DNA of 64,000 nucleotides from Azomonas tarimensis (GTDB lineage: Bacteria; Pseudomonadota; Gammaproteobacteria; Pseudomonadales; Pseudomonadaceae): contig NZ_JBHRXZ010000001.1 of the NCBI RefSeq assembly GCF_042648805.1, forward strand, positions 114,547-178,546. The letters are read 5' to 3'. The notes under the pieces are model-generated. The model did not search any database and was not told where the DNA came from. It was given only the letters and a program-made list of their open reading frames with translations. The number at the start of each line of letters is the position of its first letter. Position 1 is the stretch's first letter. The translations under genes and the position numbers were made by a program. This document shows, piece by piece, positions 13,798-23,365 of this stretch.

Positions 13798-15471
13798 ATG
13801 CTGGTTCAACTCTCCATTCGCAACTTTGCCATCGTCGACCACCTCGATCTCGAGCTGCGCCGCGGCATGAGCGTCATCACAGGCGAAACCGGCGCCGGCA
13901 AGTCCATCATGCTGGGCGCACTCAGCCTCGCGCTGGGTGACCGGGCCGACAGCGGCGTGGTTCGCCCGGGTGCAAGCCGGGCCGACATCCTCGCAAGCTT
14001 CGACCTCCAGGAAATCCCGGACGCACGCAGCTGGCTGACCGAGCGGGATCTGGACCACGACGGCCCCTGCATTCTTCGGCGAGTCATCACTGCTGAAGGC
14101 CGCTCGCGCGCCTACATCAATGGAACACCCTGCCCGCTGGGCGACCTCAAGACCCTGGGCGGCCTGCTGATCGACATCCATAGCCAGCACGAGCACCAAT
14201 CGCTGCTCAAGCCGGACACCCACCGTCGTCTGCTCGACGAGTTCGGCAACTGCCAGGAGCTGGCGCGCCAGGTTCAACTGGCCGCGCAGCGCTGGCGGCA
14301 GACTCGCCAGACTCTCGAGCGATTGAGCAACAACGGTGACGAGCAGCGCGCCCGCCATCAGTTGCTTAGCTATCAGCTCGAGGAGCTCGACAACCTCGCC
14401 CTGGGCGAGAACGAACTCGCCGAGCTCGAGCAGGAGCAGCGCACGCTGGCCAACGCCACCCAGCTGCTTGGCGCTTGCCGCCAGGTGGTCGACCTTTGCA
14501 GCGAGGGCGATCAGGGCAACGTGGTTTCTGCGCTGTCCGGCAGCCTCCAGCGGCTCACAGCGTTTCAAGGCGGGCCAGGCATCCTCGAGGAAGCCATCGA
14601 ACTCCTGTCCAGCGCACAGATCCAGGTCGAGGAAGCCATGAGCGGACTCAATCGCTTCATGGACCAGTTCGACGCTGACCCAGCCCGCCTGCAGAGGGTC
14701 GAGGAACGGCTGGACACGCTCTATACCCTGGCCCGCAAACACCGCGTGCAACCCGAGGAGCTGGGCAACCTGCAACGGCAGCTAGCCCACGAACTGGACA
14801 ACCTCAACGCCGATGACGAAGCCATCGACAAGCTCACCGAGGAACTGGCTGCCTTCGCCCGCCATTATCAGGACAAGGCCCAGGCACTCAGCAAGGCCCG
14901 GCAGCAGGCAGCGGGCGATCTGGCCAGGGCGGTGGAACACGAGATCCAGCGCCTGGGCATGCCCGGAGGCCGTTTCAGCGTCGTTCTCAAACCAGGCAGC
15001 AGCGGCGACCCCCAGCCCCAGGGTTTCGAGCAGGTGGAGTTTCTCGTCAGCGCCAACCCGGGTCAACCGCTGCGCCCGCTGGCCAAGGTAGCTTCTGGCG
15101 GTGAATTGTCACGCATCAGCCTGGCGATACAGGTGATCACCGCACAGACATCGCGGGTCCCGACCCTGGTCTTCGACGAAGTGGATGTCGGCATCGGCGG
15201 CCCGACCGCGGAGATCGTCGGGCAGTTGCTGCGCCGGCTCGGCGACCGTGGCCAGGTGCTCACGGTGACCCATCTTCCCCAGGTCGCCGCCCAGGGCCAT
15301 CATCACCTGTTCGTGCACAAAGCGCGTGGCAGCGACGAAACCCGCACGGCGGTGGCGATGCTGGCGGGATCATCACGCGTGGAGGAAATCGCTCGGATGC
15401 TGGGCGGCGTCGACCTGACCGAGCAGTCCCTGGCCCACGCGCAGCAGATGATCCATTCTGCCCAGGACTAG
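13798..15471 (+). CDS. recN: DNA repair protein RecN
   Basis: SMC-like ATPase acting early in double-strand-break repair. 557 aa. Walker A GETGAGKSIMLGALSLALG (about residues 29-47), a central coiled-coil region rich in Glu, Gln and Arg, then the ABC signature ASGGELSRISLAIQ and Walker B TLVFDEVDVGIGG followed by the His switch VTHLPQVAAQGHHH. Start ATG 13798 (MLVQLSIRNFAIVDHLDLEL), the family's usual N-terminus. Its promoter carries a LexA box. Confidence 0.98.
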   Translation: MLVQLSIRNFAIVDHLDLELRRGMSVITGETGAGKSIMLGALSLALGDRADSGVVRPGASRADILASFDLQEIPDARSWLTERDLDHDGPCILRRVITAEGRSRAYINGTPCPLGDLKTLGGLLIDIHSQHEHQSLLKPDTHRRLLDEFGNCQELARQVQLAAQRWRQTRQTLERLSNNGDEQRARHQLLSYQLEELDNLALGENELAELEQEQRTLANATQLLGACRQVVDLCSEGDQGNVVSALSGSLQRLTAFQGGPGILEEAIELLSSAQIQVEEAMSGLNRFMDQFDADPARLQRVEERLDTLYTLARKHRVQPEELGNLQRQLAHELDNLNADDEAIDKLTEELAAFARHYQDKAQALSKARQQAAGDLARAVEHEIQRLGMPGGRFSVVLKPGSSGDPQPQGFEQVEFLVSANPGQPLRPLAKVASGGELSRISLAIQVITAQTSRVPTLVFDEVDVGIGGPTAEIVGQLLRRLGDRGQVLTVTHLPQVAAQGHHHLFVHKARGSDETRTAVAMLAGSSRVEEIARMLGGVDLTEQSLAHAQQMIHSAQD

Positions 15472-15478
15472 AACGTGA

Positions 15479-15502
15479 AAGGGCGACCCTCGGGTCGCCC
15501 TT
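15479..15502. terminator. Bidirectional terminator between recN and fur
   Basis: AAGGGCGACC (15479-15488), loop CTCG, GGTCGCCCTT (15493-15502): a perfect 10-bp stem 8 bases after the recN stop and 22 bases beyond the fur stop. It can serve both convergent genes. Confidence 0.9.
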
Positions 15503-15524
15503 CTACTGTTGCACGTGCGGCAGC

Positions 15525-15929
15525 TCAGGTCTTCTTGCGCACGTAGAGCACCAGATTGTGCTCCACCAGTTCGAACCCATGACGGCGCACGATCTCGCGC
15601 TGCAGCTTTTCGATCTCAGGATCGAAAAACTCGATCACGTCACCCGAATCCACGCAGACCATGTGATCGTGATGTCCGCTGTCGGCCAGCTCGAACACCG
15701 CATGACCGCTGTCGAAATTGTGCCGCACCACCAGACCGGCTGACTCGAACTGCGTCAACACGCGATATACCGTCGCCAGACCGACGTCCTCGCCCGCATC
15801 CATCAGCGCCTTGTATACCTCCTCGGCACTCATGTGCCGGTTCTCGGCGGTATCCAGCATCTGCAGGATCTTGATACGGGGCAAAGTGACTTTCAGGCCA
15901 GCTTTGCGAAGTTCGTGATTTTCAACCAT
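15525..15929 (-). CDS. fur: Ferric uptake regulator Fur
   Basis: Iron-responsive repressor. 134 aa. Winged-helix DNA-binding domain (LRKAGLKVTLPRIKILQML ... GLATVYRVLTQFESAGLV), then the metal-binding dimerisation domain with HHDHMVCVDSGDVIEF. As in other Pseudomonas Fur proteins, the C-terminal CxxC pairs seen in E. coli are absent and only one Cys is present. Divergent from bamE with a gap of about 95 bases. Confidence 0.98.
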   Translation of the reverse strand: MVENHELRKAGLKVTLPRIKILQMLDTAENRHMSAEEVYKALMDAGEDVGLATVYRVLTQFESAGLVVRHNFDSGHAVFELADSGHHDHMVCVDSGDVIEFFDPEIEKLQREIVRRHGFELVEHNLVLYVRKKT

Positions 15930-16024
15930 TGTCGGGTTTCTCGCTGCTGCTGTTTCGCAGCCTCCTTGATGCGGTATGATCCGGGACTAATTTGCCCAGC
16001 CAAGATAGTGGAAGTCACCCACCG

Positions 16025-16525
16025 ATGCAAAACACCAAGCTACTGCTGGCCGGCCTGACATTCACAGGCCTGGCAGCGCTCGCCGGTTGTTCTTTCCCCG
16101 GGGTCTACAAGGTAGACATCCAGCAAGGCAATGTCGTTACGCAAGACATGATAGACCAGCTGCGCCCTGGAATGACCCACCGACAAGTACGGTTTATCAT
16201 GGGCAGCCCGCTCGTTACCGACACCTTTCACCCCAACCGCTGGGACTACCTCTACAGCTTCCAGGCCGGCGGCCATCAGCGGGTTCAGGAACGCATGACG
16301 CTGGTCTTTGACGACAACGAGCTGTTGGTCGGACTATCCGGGGACTTCATGCCTGGCGTCAGCCGCGACGAGGCCATCCTCGGTGCCCCGCGCGCGCAGA
16401 GCACCCCTGCCGAAGTGCCTGCCAGCGCTCCAGCTCCGGGTTCGCTGCTCGATGAGATCCAGCGCGACATCGATGCGGTAGAGCCCCACGTAGTACCGAC
16501 ACCCCGTCCGCTGGATACGAACTGA
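16025..16525 (+). CDS. bamE: Outer membrane assembly lipoprotein BamE (OmlA)
   Basis: Lipoprotein subunit of the BAM complex that inserts beta-barrel proteins into the outer membrane. Start ATG 16025 (MQNTKLLLAG). Lipoprotein signal peptide with lipobox LAGC, the modified Cys near residue 22. The SmpA/OmlA fold follows: VVTQDMIDQLRPGMTHRQVRFIMGSPLVTDTFHPNRWDY. The C-terminus is an Ala/Pro-rich tail. 166 aa. Divergent from fur, as in P. aeruginosa (omlA). A TATGAT at 15975-15980 is a possible -10. Confidence 0.95.
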   Translation: MQNTKLLLAGLTFTGLAALAGCSFPGVYKVDIQQGNVVTQDMIDQLRPGMTHRQVRFIMGSPLVTDTFHPNRWDYLYSFQAGGHQRVQERMTLVFDDNELLVGLSGDFMPGVSRDEAILGAPRAQSTPAEVPASAPAPGSLLDEIQRDIDAVEPHVVPTPRPLDTN

Positions 16526-16534
16526 TTTCACCCC

Positions 16535-16555
16535 GGGCGGCCCTCTGAGCCGCCC
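16535..16555. terminator. Terminator between bamE and the convergent YqfO-like gene
   Basis: GGGCGGC (16535-16541), loop CCTCTGA, GCCGCCC (16549-16555), followed on the plus strand by TGCGCTTTTAG. It sits in the 37-base gap between convergent stop codons. Confidence 0.75.
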
Positions 16556-16562
16556 TGCGCTT

Positions 16563-16880
16563 TTAGAACACCATGTCCGAGAGCCGCCAGACGTCGAATG
16601 CCGGCGTTTCGTAAGGGTGTGACGCCTTCAGCGCCTTGACGCTGTCATGGATCAACTCGTCGGACACCACCAGCTCCACCTTCCATTCGGCGAGCCGCTC
16701 CACGCGATCTACTTCTCCCACGTGCGGCTGGCTACCTTCGAGCGGACGGAACTGACCCTTGCCCAGACTCTGCCAGCAACACTGGTCGTAGCGCCCGATA
16801 CGCCCGGCCCCCACCGCGAACAACGCCTGCTTGACCGCCTCGAGATGACTCTCCGGGACATAGAAACACAGCTTGTACAT
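16563..16880 (-). CDS. Stand-alone YqfO/NIF3-insert-like domain protein
   Basis: 105 aa from the ATG at 16880 (MYKLCFYVPESHLEAVKQAL). It resembles the PII/CutA-like domain inserted in some NIF3/YqfO metal-binding proteins: an N-terminal YVPE-beta strand, GRYDQCCWQSLGKGQFRPL, and the ending SHPYETPAFDVWRL typical of the family. Function is not established; such domains may bind small ligands or metal. It follows purL on the same strand after a 75-base gap. Confidence 0.8.
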   Translation of the reverse strand: MYKLCFYVPESHLEAVKQALFAVGAGRIGRYDQCCWQSLGKGQFRPLEGSQPHVGEVDRVERLAEWKVELVVSDELIHDSVKALKASHPYETPAFDVWRLSDMVF

Positions 16881-16955
16881 CAGAGCCTCCGGCTGCAGGC
16901 AGCCCGACAGTGGCTGATCGAGGGGGTGCCGGCGCAGCGCCAGCACCCGTGAATG

Positions 16956-19900
16956 TCAGGCGATCCAGGCCCTGGCGTTGCGGAACATGCGCATCCAGCC
17001 GCCGTCTTCCTTCCACGCATCAGGGTGCCAGGAGTTCTGTACCGCGCGGAACACCCGCTCAGGGTGCGGCATCATGATGGTGACGCGCCCGTCCTGGCTG
17101 GTCAGGCCGGTGATGCCCCGCGGTGAGCTGCTCGGGTTGGCCGGGTAGCTCTCGGTCACCCGGCCATGGTTGTCGACGTAACGCAGGGCGACCGTGCCGG
17201 AGCCATCCGCCGCCTGCAACGCCTGCGCGCTGGCGAACTCGGCATGGCCTTCACCATGGGCGATGGCGATGGGCAGGCGCGAGCCCGCCATCCCCTGCAG
17301 GAAGATCGACGGTGAGTCCTGTACCTCGACCATGGCCACGCGCGCCTCGAACTGCTCGGAGCGGTTGCGGACGAAATGTGGCCAAAGCTCGCTTCCCGGA
17401 ATCAGCTCGTGCAAATTCGAGAGCATCTGGCAACCGTTGCAGATCCCCAGGGAGAAACTGTCGTCGCGCTCGAAGAAGCGGCTGAACGCTTCACGGGCAC
17501 GGCTGTTGAACAGGATCGACTTGGCCCAGCCTTCGCCGGCGCCGAGCACGTCACCGTAGGAGAACCCGCCACAGGCAACCATGCCCTTGAACTCATCGAG
17601 GGTCAGGCGACCCGCGAGAATGTCGCTCATGTGGACATCCACCGCGGCGAAACCGGCGCGATCGAATGCAGCCGCCATTTCGCTCTGGCCATTGACGCCC
17701 TGCTCGCGAAGGATGGCTACCCGAGGACGCTTGCCGGTCTGGATGAAGGGCGCGGCGATGTCTTCGTCGACGTCGAAGCTCAGCCGCGCGCCCAGCCCGG
17801 GGTCATTGTCATCGAGCAACGTCGCAAATTCCTGATCGGCACACTCGGCGTTGTCGCGCAGGCGCTGGATCTGATAGCTCGTCTCGCTCCACAGGCGCTG
17901 CAATTCGCTGCGGGCAGCCTTGAACAGATGCTGCTCGCCCAGCCGGATGACCAGCTCATGGCCATCATGGGGCTCACCCACGACCGCGACGCAATCGGCC
18001 AGGCCCGCGGCCTCGAAACGGGCGAGCAGTTCGCCGCTGTCGGCGCGACGCACCTGCAGCAGCGCACCCAGCTCTTCGTTGAACAAGGCGCCCGCCACAT
18101 CGGAAGCCCCATCGACGAGCGGCGCGAGATCCAGTGACAGGCCGCAATGCCCGGCAAAGACCATCTCCGCCGCCGCTGCCAGGAGACCGCCATCGGAACG
18201 GTCATGATAGGCGAGCAACAGCCCGTCGGCATTCAATTGCTGGATCACATCGAAAAACGCGGCGAGGTCCCGGGCATCGTCCACGTCCGGCGCCGCACGG
18301 CCGATCCGACCGTACACCTGGGCGAGGATCGAAGCACCCATGCGGCTCTGGCCACGGCCCAGATCCACCAGCACCAGATCGCTGTCCCCCTGGTCGAGCC
18401 GCAACTGCGGAGTCAGGGTGCGGCGCACGTCCTGAACCGGGGCGAAACCGGAGACGATCAAGGACAGCGGCGAGGTGACCGCCTTGTCCTCCTTGCCCTC
18501 GGTCCAGCGGGTCTTCATGGACATCGAGTCCTTGCCCACCGGAATGGTGATGCCGAGCGCCGGGCACAGCTCCATGCCGACGGCCTCGACCGTTTCATAG
18601 AGCCGCGCGTCTTCGCCGGGGTGACCGGCGGCGGCCATCCAGTTGGCTGACAGCTTGATGTCGGAAATGCGCGCGATGCTCGCCGCCGCCAGGTTGGTGA
18701 GCGTTTCACCGATCGCCATGCGGCCCGAGGCCGGCGCGTCCAGCAGCGCCAGCGGGGTACGCTCGCCCATCGCCATGGCTTCACCGGTGTAGACGTCGAA
18801 GCTGGAGGCGGTCACGGCGCAATCGGCGACCGGCACCTGCCAGGGACCGACCATCTGGTCACGCGCCACCAGGCCGGTAATGCTGCGATCACCGATGGTG
18901 ATTAGAAAGCTCTTGCTGGCCACCGCCGGATGCCGGAGCACCCGCGCGACCGCGTCATCAAGGGCCACCGTGGCGGCGTCGAAATCGTCCCCCAGGGCGG
19001 CCTCGCTGGTAGCCGAGCGATGCATGCGCGGCGCCTTGCCCAGCAATACCTCGAGCGGCATGTCCACCGGATCATTGCCGAAATGACTGTCGCTGACGGT
19101 CAGGTGACGCTCCTCGGTCGCCTCGCCGACTACCGCAAAAGGACAGCGCTCGCGTTCGCAGATGGCCTTAAAACGCTCGAAATCGGCCGCGTCGACCGAT
19201 AGCACGTAGCGCTCCTGGGACTCGTTGCACCAGATCTCCAGCGGACTCATGCCCGGTTCGTCGTTGGGCACGTTGCGCAGCTCGAAGCGCCCACCGCGAC
19301 CACCGTCGTTGATGAGTTCGGGAAAAGCGTTGGACAGGCCTCCCGCACCGACGTCATGGATGAACTTGATCGGGTTGCGCTCGCCAAGCTGCCAGCAGCG
19401 GTCGATCACTTCCTGGCAGCGACGCTCCATCTCGGGGTTGTCGCGCTGCACCGAGGCGAAATCGAGGTCAGCCGAACTGGCGCCGGTGGCCATCGACGAG
19501 GCCGCGCCCCCACCGAGGCCGATCAGCATGGCCGGGCCACCCAGCGCAATAAGCTTGGCGCCCACGCTGATCTCAGCCTTCTGCACGTGCTCGGCGCGGA
19601 TGTTGCCCATGCCACCGGCAAGCATGATCGGCTTGTGGTAACCGCGCACTTCCGCGCCACGAGGGGTATCGATCCGCTGCTCGAAGGTACGGAAATAGCC
19701 CGTCAGGGCCGGGCGGCCGAACTCGTTGTTGAAGGCCGCTCCCCCGAGCGGGCCCTCGATCATGATGTCCAGTGCGGTGACGATCCGTTCCGGCTTGCCG
19801 TAGGGCTGCTCCCAGGGCTGCTCGAAGCCCGGGATATTCAGGTTGGAAACGGTGAATCCGGTGAGACCGGCCTTGGGCTTGCCGCCCCGGCCAGTGGCGC

Positions 19901-20852
19901 CCTCATCGCGAATCTCGCCGCCCGAGCCGGTGGAGGCACCGGGGAACGGGGCGATCGCGGTGGGGTGGTTGTGGGTTTCCACCTTCATCAGGATGTGGAT
20001 CGGCTCCTGGCTGGCGGCATACTCACCGGTATCGGGCTGCGGAAAGAAGCGGCCGCCAGTGAAACCTTCGATGACCGCGGCGTTGTCCTTGTAGGCCGAC
20101 AGGACGCCCTCGCGATGCATCTCATAGGTGTTCTTGATCATGCCGAACAGGGACTTCTCCCGAGCCTGGCCGTCAACGTCCCAGGTCGCGTTGAAGATCT
20201 TGTGTCGACAATGTTCGGAGTTGGCCTGGGCGAACATCATCAGCTCGACGTCGTGGGGGTTGCGCCCCAGGTCGGTGAAGCTGCTCACCAGATAGTCGAT
20301 CTCGTCCTCGGCCAGGGCCAGGCCCAGTTCCAGGTTCGCCCGAACCAGCGCCTCGCGCCCGCCGCCCAGCACATCCACCACCTGCAGCGGCTTGGGTTGC
20401 GCGTGACTGAACAGCCCCTGGGCCTCCTCGAAACCACCGAGCACCACCTGGGTCATGCGGTCATGGAGGAAAGCGGCAACCTGCTCCGCCTCGGCATCGC
20501 TGAGCTCGCCCGCCACGTAATAGGCGATGCCACGCTCGAGCCGCTGGACCTTGGCCAGGCCGCAGTTATGCGCGATGTCGCTGGCCTTGCTCGACCAGGG
20601 CGATATGGTGCCGAAGCGCGGCACCACCAGCAGCAGGCGGCCTGCGGGCTCTTGCACCGGCACACTCGGACCGTACCTGAGCAGACGATCGAGCACCTGC
20701 AGCTCCCGGTCTTCCAGGGTTTCGCTCAGCTCGGCGAAATGGGCGAACTCGGCATACAGCCCACTGACGGCGGAGACCTTCTGGGTCAGTTGGGCCAGCA
20801 ACCTGGCATGACGGAAGGCAGAAAGAGCGGGAGCGCCGCGCAGGATCAACAT
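16956..20852 (-). CDS. purL: Phosphoribosylformylglycinamidine synthase
   Basis: Converts FGAR to FGAM in purine synthesis using ATP and glutamine. 1298 aa from ATG 20852 (MLILRGAPALSAFRHARLL), the usual single-chain gammaproteobacterial form; the frame is open 14 codons further. In order: N-terminal PurS-like domain, two AIRS-type ATP-binding units (VETHNHPTAIAPFPGASTGS; KSFLITIGDRSITGLVARDQ), and a C-terminal glutamine amidotransferase with nucleophile LGICNGCQMLSNL and the His-Glu pair IAHGEGHAEF. It appears to be transcribed alone. Confidence 0.98.
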   Translation of the reverse strand: MLILRGAPALSAFRHARLLAQLTQKVSAVSGLYAEFAHFAELSETLEDRELQVLDRLLRYGPSVPVQEPAGRLLLVVPRFGTISPWSSKASDIAHNCGLAKVQRLERGIAYYVAGELSDAEAEQVAAFLHDRMTQVVLGGFEEAQGLFSHAQPKPLQVVDVLGGGREALVRANLELGLALAEDEIDYLVSSFTDLGRNPHDVELMMFAQANSEHCRHKIFNATWDVDGQAREKSLFGMIKNTYEMHREGVLSAYKDNAAVIEGFTGGRFFPQPDTGEYAASQEPIHILMKVETHNHPTAIAPFPGASTGSGGEIRDEGATGRGGKPKAGLTGFTVSNLNIPGFEQPWEQPYGKPERIVTALDIMIEGPLGGAAFNNEFGRPALTGYFRTFEQRIDTPRGAEVRGYHKPIMLAGGMGNIRAEHVQKAEISVGAKLIALGGPAMLIGLGGGAASSMATGASSADLDFASVQRDNPEMERRCQEVIDRCWQLGERNPIKFIHDVGAGGLSNAFPELINDGGRGGRFELRNVPNDEPGMSPLEIWCNESQERYVLSVDAADFERFKAICERERCPFAVVGEATEERHLTVSDSHFGNDPVDMPLEVLLGKAPRMHRSATSEAALGDDFDAATVALDDAVARVLRHPAVASKSFLITIGDRSITGLVARDQMVGPWQVPVADCAVTASSFDVYTGEAMAMGERTPLALLDAPASGRMAIGETLTNLAAASIARISDIKLSANWMAAAGHPGEDARLYETVEAVGMELCPALGITIPVGKDSMSMKTRWTEGKEDKAVTSPLSLIVSGFAPVQDVRRTLTPQLRLDQGDSDLVLVDLGRGQSRMGASILAQVYGRIGRAAPDVDDARDLAAFFDVIQQLNADGLLLAYHDRSDGGLLAAAAEMVFAGHCGLSLDLAPLVDGASDVAGALFNEELGALLQVRRADSGELLARFEAAGLADCVAVVGEPHDGHELVIRLGEQHLFKAARSELQRLWSETSYQIQRLRDNAECADQEFATLLDDNDPGLGARLSFDVDEDIAAPFIQTGKRPRVAILREQGVNGQSEMAAAFDRAGFAAVDVHMSDILAGRLTLDEFKGMVACGGFSYGDVLGAGEGWAKSILFNSRAREAFSRFFERDDSFSLGICNGCQMLSNLHELIPGSELWPHFVRNRSEQFEARVAMVEVQDSPSIFLQGMAGSRLPIAIAHGEGHAEFASAQALQAADGSGTVALRYVDNHGRVTESYPANPSSSPRGITGLTSQDGRVTIMMPHPERVFRAVQNSWHPDAWKEDGGWMRMFRNARAWIA

Positions 20853-21008
20853 CGTCGGGACAGCCTCTGGGAGGGGAGCTTTCGGGGCCAGCATTCTAGC
20901 CCATCGGAAGCGACGAGGCTAAGGCCGATGAGCGGGACACCAGGCGCACCCCGGCCTGTTCTTCTGCCCGGCTTGTCGCTACCCTCGGCTATTTCGCCGG
21001 AGCCCGCC

Positions 21009-21665
21009 ATGACCGAGCCGTTGATCCTGGAACCAGCCCACCCCGCCGATGCCTGCGTGATCTGGCTGCACGGATTGGGAGCCAACCGCTACGACTTCCA
21101 ATCGGTCGCAGAATATCTGCAGCAGCGCCTGCCGAGCACCCGCTTCGTGCTGCCCCAGGCGCCGACCCAGCCCGTCACCATCAATGGCGGCTGGGCGATG
21201 CCGAGCTGGTACGACATCATCGCTCTGACGGCCAAGCGCGACATCGACGAAAATCAGCTGGAGCGTTCGTCGCAGACGGTAGTGGCCCTCATCGAAGCGC
21301 AGCGAGCGCTCGGCATCGACCCTGGGCGCATCGTTCTGGCAGGATTTTCCCAGGGCGGCGCGGTGGTACTGCATAGCGCGTTCCTGCGCTGGCGCGGCCC
21401 ACTCGGCGGTGTACTGGCGCTGTCCACCTACGCACCAACCTTCCCCGATCAGCTCAGCCTTTCCGATGACCAGCGCGCCTGCCCCGTCCTCTGCCTGCAC
21501 GGCCGCGACGACGACGTGGTGCTTCCGGCCATGGGCCGTGCCGCTTATGAATGTCTGGCCGCAAGCGGTGCCGATGTCACCTGGAAGGATTACCCGATGC
21601 GCCATGAGGTCAGGCCCGAGCAGATCCAGGACATCGCCCAGTGGCTAGGCAAGCGGCTCGGCTGA
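21009..21665 (+). CDS. Carboxylesterase / phospholipase family alpha/beta hydrolase
   Basis: 218 aa from ATG 21009 (MTEPLILEPAHPADACVIW). An alpha/beta-hydrolase of the bacterial carboxylesterase/acyl-protein-thioesterase-like family: oxyanion region WLHGLGANRYDF, nucleophile GFSQGGAVVL (Ser near residue 118), acid HGRDDDVV, and catalytic His in YPMRHEV. The GGWAMPSWYDI segment is typical of the P. fluorescens esterase II group. The much longer open frame that precedes it is the complement of purL and is not coding. Natural substrate unknown. Confidence 0.93.
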   Translation: MTEPLILEPAHPADACVIWLHGLGANRYDFQSVAEYLQQRLPSTRFVLPQAPTQPVTINGGWAMPSWYDIIALTAKRDIDENQLERSSQTVVALIEAQRALGIDPGRIVLAGFSQGGAVVLHSAFLRWRGPLGGVLALSTYAPTFPDQLSLSDDQRACPVLCLHGRDDDVVLPAMGRAAYECLAASGADVTWKDYPMRHEVRPEQIQDIAQWLGKRLG

Positions 21666-21758
21666 GCCGCCGGGCACGGGCGCCACGCCGAGACTACGCC
21701 GCACCGTTAACTTGCTTTACACTTCCGGTGATACCCACTTGACGACGATGAGATTACC

Positions 21759-23174
21759 GTGCTGAAGGCACTCAAGAAGATTTTCGGCCTGGACCCGGCC
21801 GAGCAGAACACTCCTGCGACTCCCCAGCCCACCGCACCGGAGGTGCAAGCGCAGCGAAATGCGCAAGAGCCGCGACCCGAGCCCGACACGGCCTCAGAGC
21901 GTGATCCCGTTCCCACACGCGAATCGCGGCCCCGCAAGCCGCGTAAACCCCGCACCGAGGCGCCCCGCTGGAAGCCCGAGGACTTCGCCATCGAACCGAT
22001 GGAGGGCAAGACCCGGTTCCACGACTTCAACCTGGCCCCGGAGCTGATGCACGCCATACACGACCTGGGCTTCACCTACTGCACGCCGATCCAGGCCCAG
22101 GTGATGGGTTTCACCCTCAAGGGCCAGGACGCCATCGGTCGCGCGCAGACCGGCACCGGCAAGACCGCCGCATTCCTGATCTCCATCATCACCCAGTTGC
22201 TGCAGACCCCGCCGCCAAAGGAACGCTACATGGGTGAGCCGCGGGCGCTGATCATCGCCCCGACCCGCGAGTTGGTGGTGCAGATCGCCAAGGATGCCCA
22301 GGAACTGACCAAGTACGCACCGCTCAACGTGATGAGCTTTGTCGGCGGCATGGACTTCGACAAACAACTCAAGGCGCTCGAGTCGCGTTTCTGCGACATC
22401 CTGGTGGCGACCCCCGGGCGTCTGCTGGACTTCAACCAGCGCGGCGAAGTGCACCTGGACATGGTCGAGGTAATGGTGCTCGACGAAGCCGACCGCATGC
22501 TCGACATGGGCTTCATTCCGCAGGTTCGCCAGATCATCCGGCAGACCCCACCCAAGAGCGAGCGCCAGACCCTGCTATTCTCCGCCACCTTCACGGACGA
22601 CGTGATGAACCTGGCCAGGCAGTGGACGGTCGACCCCGCCGTGGTGGAAATCGAACCGGAAAACGTCGCCAGCGAAACGGTCGAGCAGCATGTCTATGCG
22701 GTCGCCAGCAGCGACAAGTACAGGCTGCTCTACAACCTGGTCAGCCAGAACGACTGGGAACGGGTGATGGTGTTCGCCAACCGCAAGGACGAAGTGCGCC
22801 GGATCGAAGAGCGTCTGACCAAGGACGGCATCAGCGCTGCGCAGATGTCCGGTGACGTTCCTCAGCAAAAGCGCATCCGAGTACTCGAGGGCTTCCGTGA
22901 AGGTAAGATCCGGGTTCTGGTGGCAACAGATGTGGCCGGTCGCGGCATCCACGTCGATGCCGTCAGCCATGTGGTCAACTACACCCTGCCGGAGGACCCG
23001 GACGATTACGTGCACCGCATCGGACGCACCGGCCGGGCCGGTACGTCGGGCACCTCCGTCAGCTTTGCCAGCGAGGACGACGCCTTCGCCCTGCCGCCCA
23101 TCGAGGAGCTGCTCGGCCGCAAGATCAGTTGCGAAATGCCTCCGGCCGAGCTGCTCAAGCCGGTCCGGCGCTAA
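21759..23174 (+). CDS. rhlB: DEAD-box ATP-dependent RNA helicase RhlB
   Basis: RNA unwinding helicase, a partner of the RNA degradosome in many proteobacteria. 471 aa from a GTG at 21759. Long charged N-terminal extension (Pro/Arg/Glu-rich, residues 12-75), then the Q motif and AQTGTGKTAAF (Walker A), PTRELVVQI, VATPGRLLDF, VLDEADRMLDMGF (DEAD), FSATF (SAT), ATDVAGRGIHVDAVSHVVN and HRIGRTGRAG. Domain order and the short C-terminus fit RhlB rather than RhlE. Confidence 0.93.
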   Translation: MLKALKKIFGLDPAEQNTPATPQPTAPEVQAQRNAQEPRPEPDTASERDPVPTRESRPRKPRKPRTEAPRWKPEDFAIEPMEGKTRFHDFNLAPELMHAIHDLGFTYCTPIQAQVMGFTLKGQDAIGRAQTGTGKTAAFLISIITQLLQTPPPKERYMGEPRALIIAPTRELVVQIAKDAQELTKYAPLNVMSFVGGMDFDKQLKALESRFCDILVATPGRLLDFNQRGEVHLDMVEVMVLDEADRMLDMGFIPQVRQIIRQTPPKSERQTLLFSATFTDDVMNLARQWTVDPAVVEIEPENVASETVEQHVYAVASSDKYRLLYNLVSQNDWERVMVFANRKDEVRRIEERLTKDGISAAQMSGDVPQQKRIRVLEGFREGKIRVLVATDVAGRGIHVDAVSHVVNYTLPEDPDDYVHRIGRTGRAGTSGTSVSFASEDDAFALPPIEELLGRKISCEMPPAELLKPVRR

Positions 23175-23193
23175 CGATACAAGGAGAACCCCC

Positions 23194-23364
23194 TTGAGTA
23201 GCCTGAACTGGATGATCACGCTCATCTTCACCGGCTTCGCCCTGATGGGCGTAGGCTTCAGCTTCCGCGACAACAACTGGGGAGTCGGCCTGCTGGCGCT
23301 GGGCAGTGCCGTGATGCTGTCGTCGATTGCCTACAAGATGTACATCACTTTCAGCATCGACTGA
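23194..23364 (+). CDS. Small two-helix membrane protein (unknown)
   Basis: 56 aa beginning at a TTG (23194): MSSLNWMITLIFTGFALMGV then FSFRDNNWGVGLLALGSAVM and a YKMYITFSID tail. Two hydrophobic segments flank a short charged loop. AAGGAGAA at 23181-23188 lies 5 bases before the TTG, and the gene starts 19 bases after the rhlB stop, so it is probably co-transcribed with rhlB. Function unknown. Its stop is 1 base from the stop of the convergent moaE. Confidence 0.75.
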   Translation: MSSLNWMITLIFTGFALMGVGFSFRDNNWGVGLLALGSAVMLSSIAYKMYITFSID

Positions 23365-23365
23365 T

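Noticed and set aside
19356..21008. N-terminal extension of the esterase frame to 769 aa
   Set aside because: Residues before MTEPLILEP are the complement of purL; the family starts at 21009.
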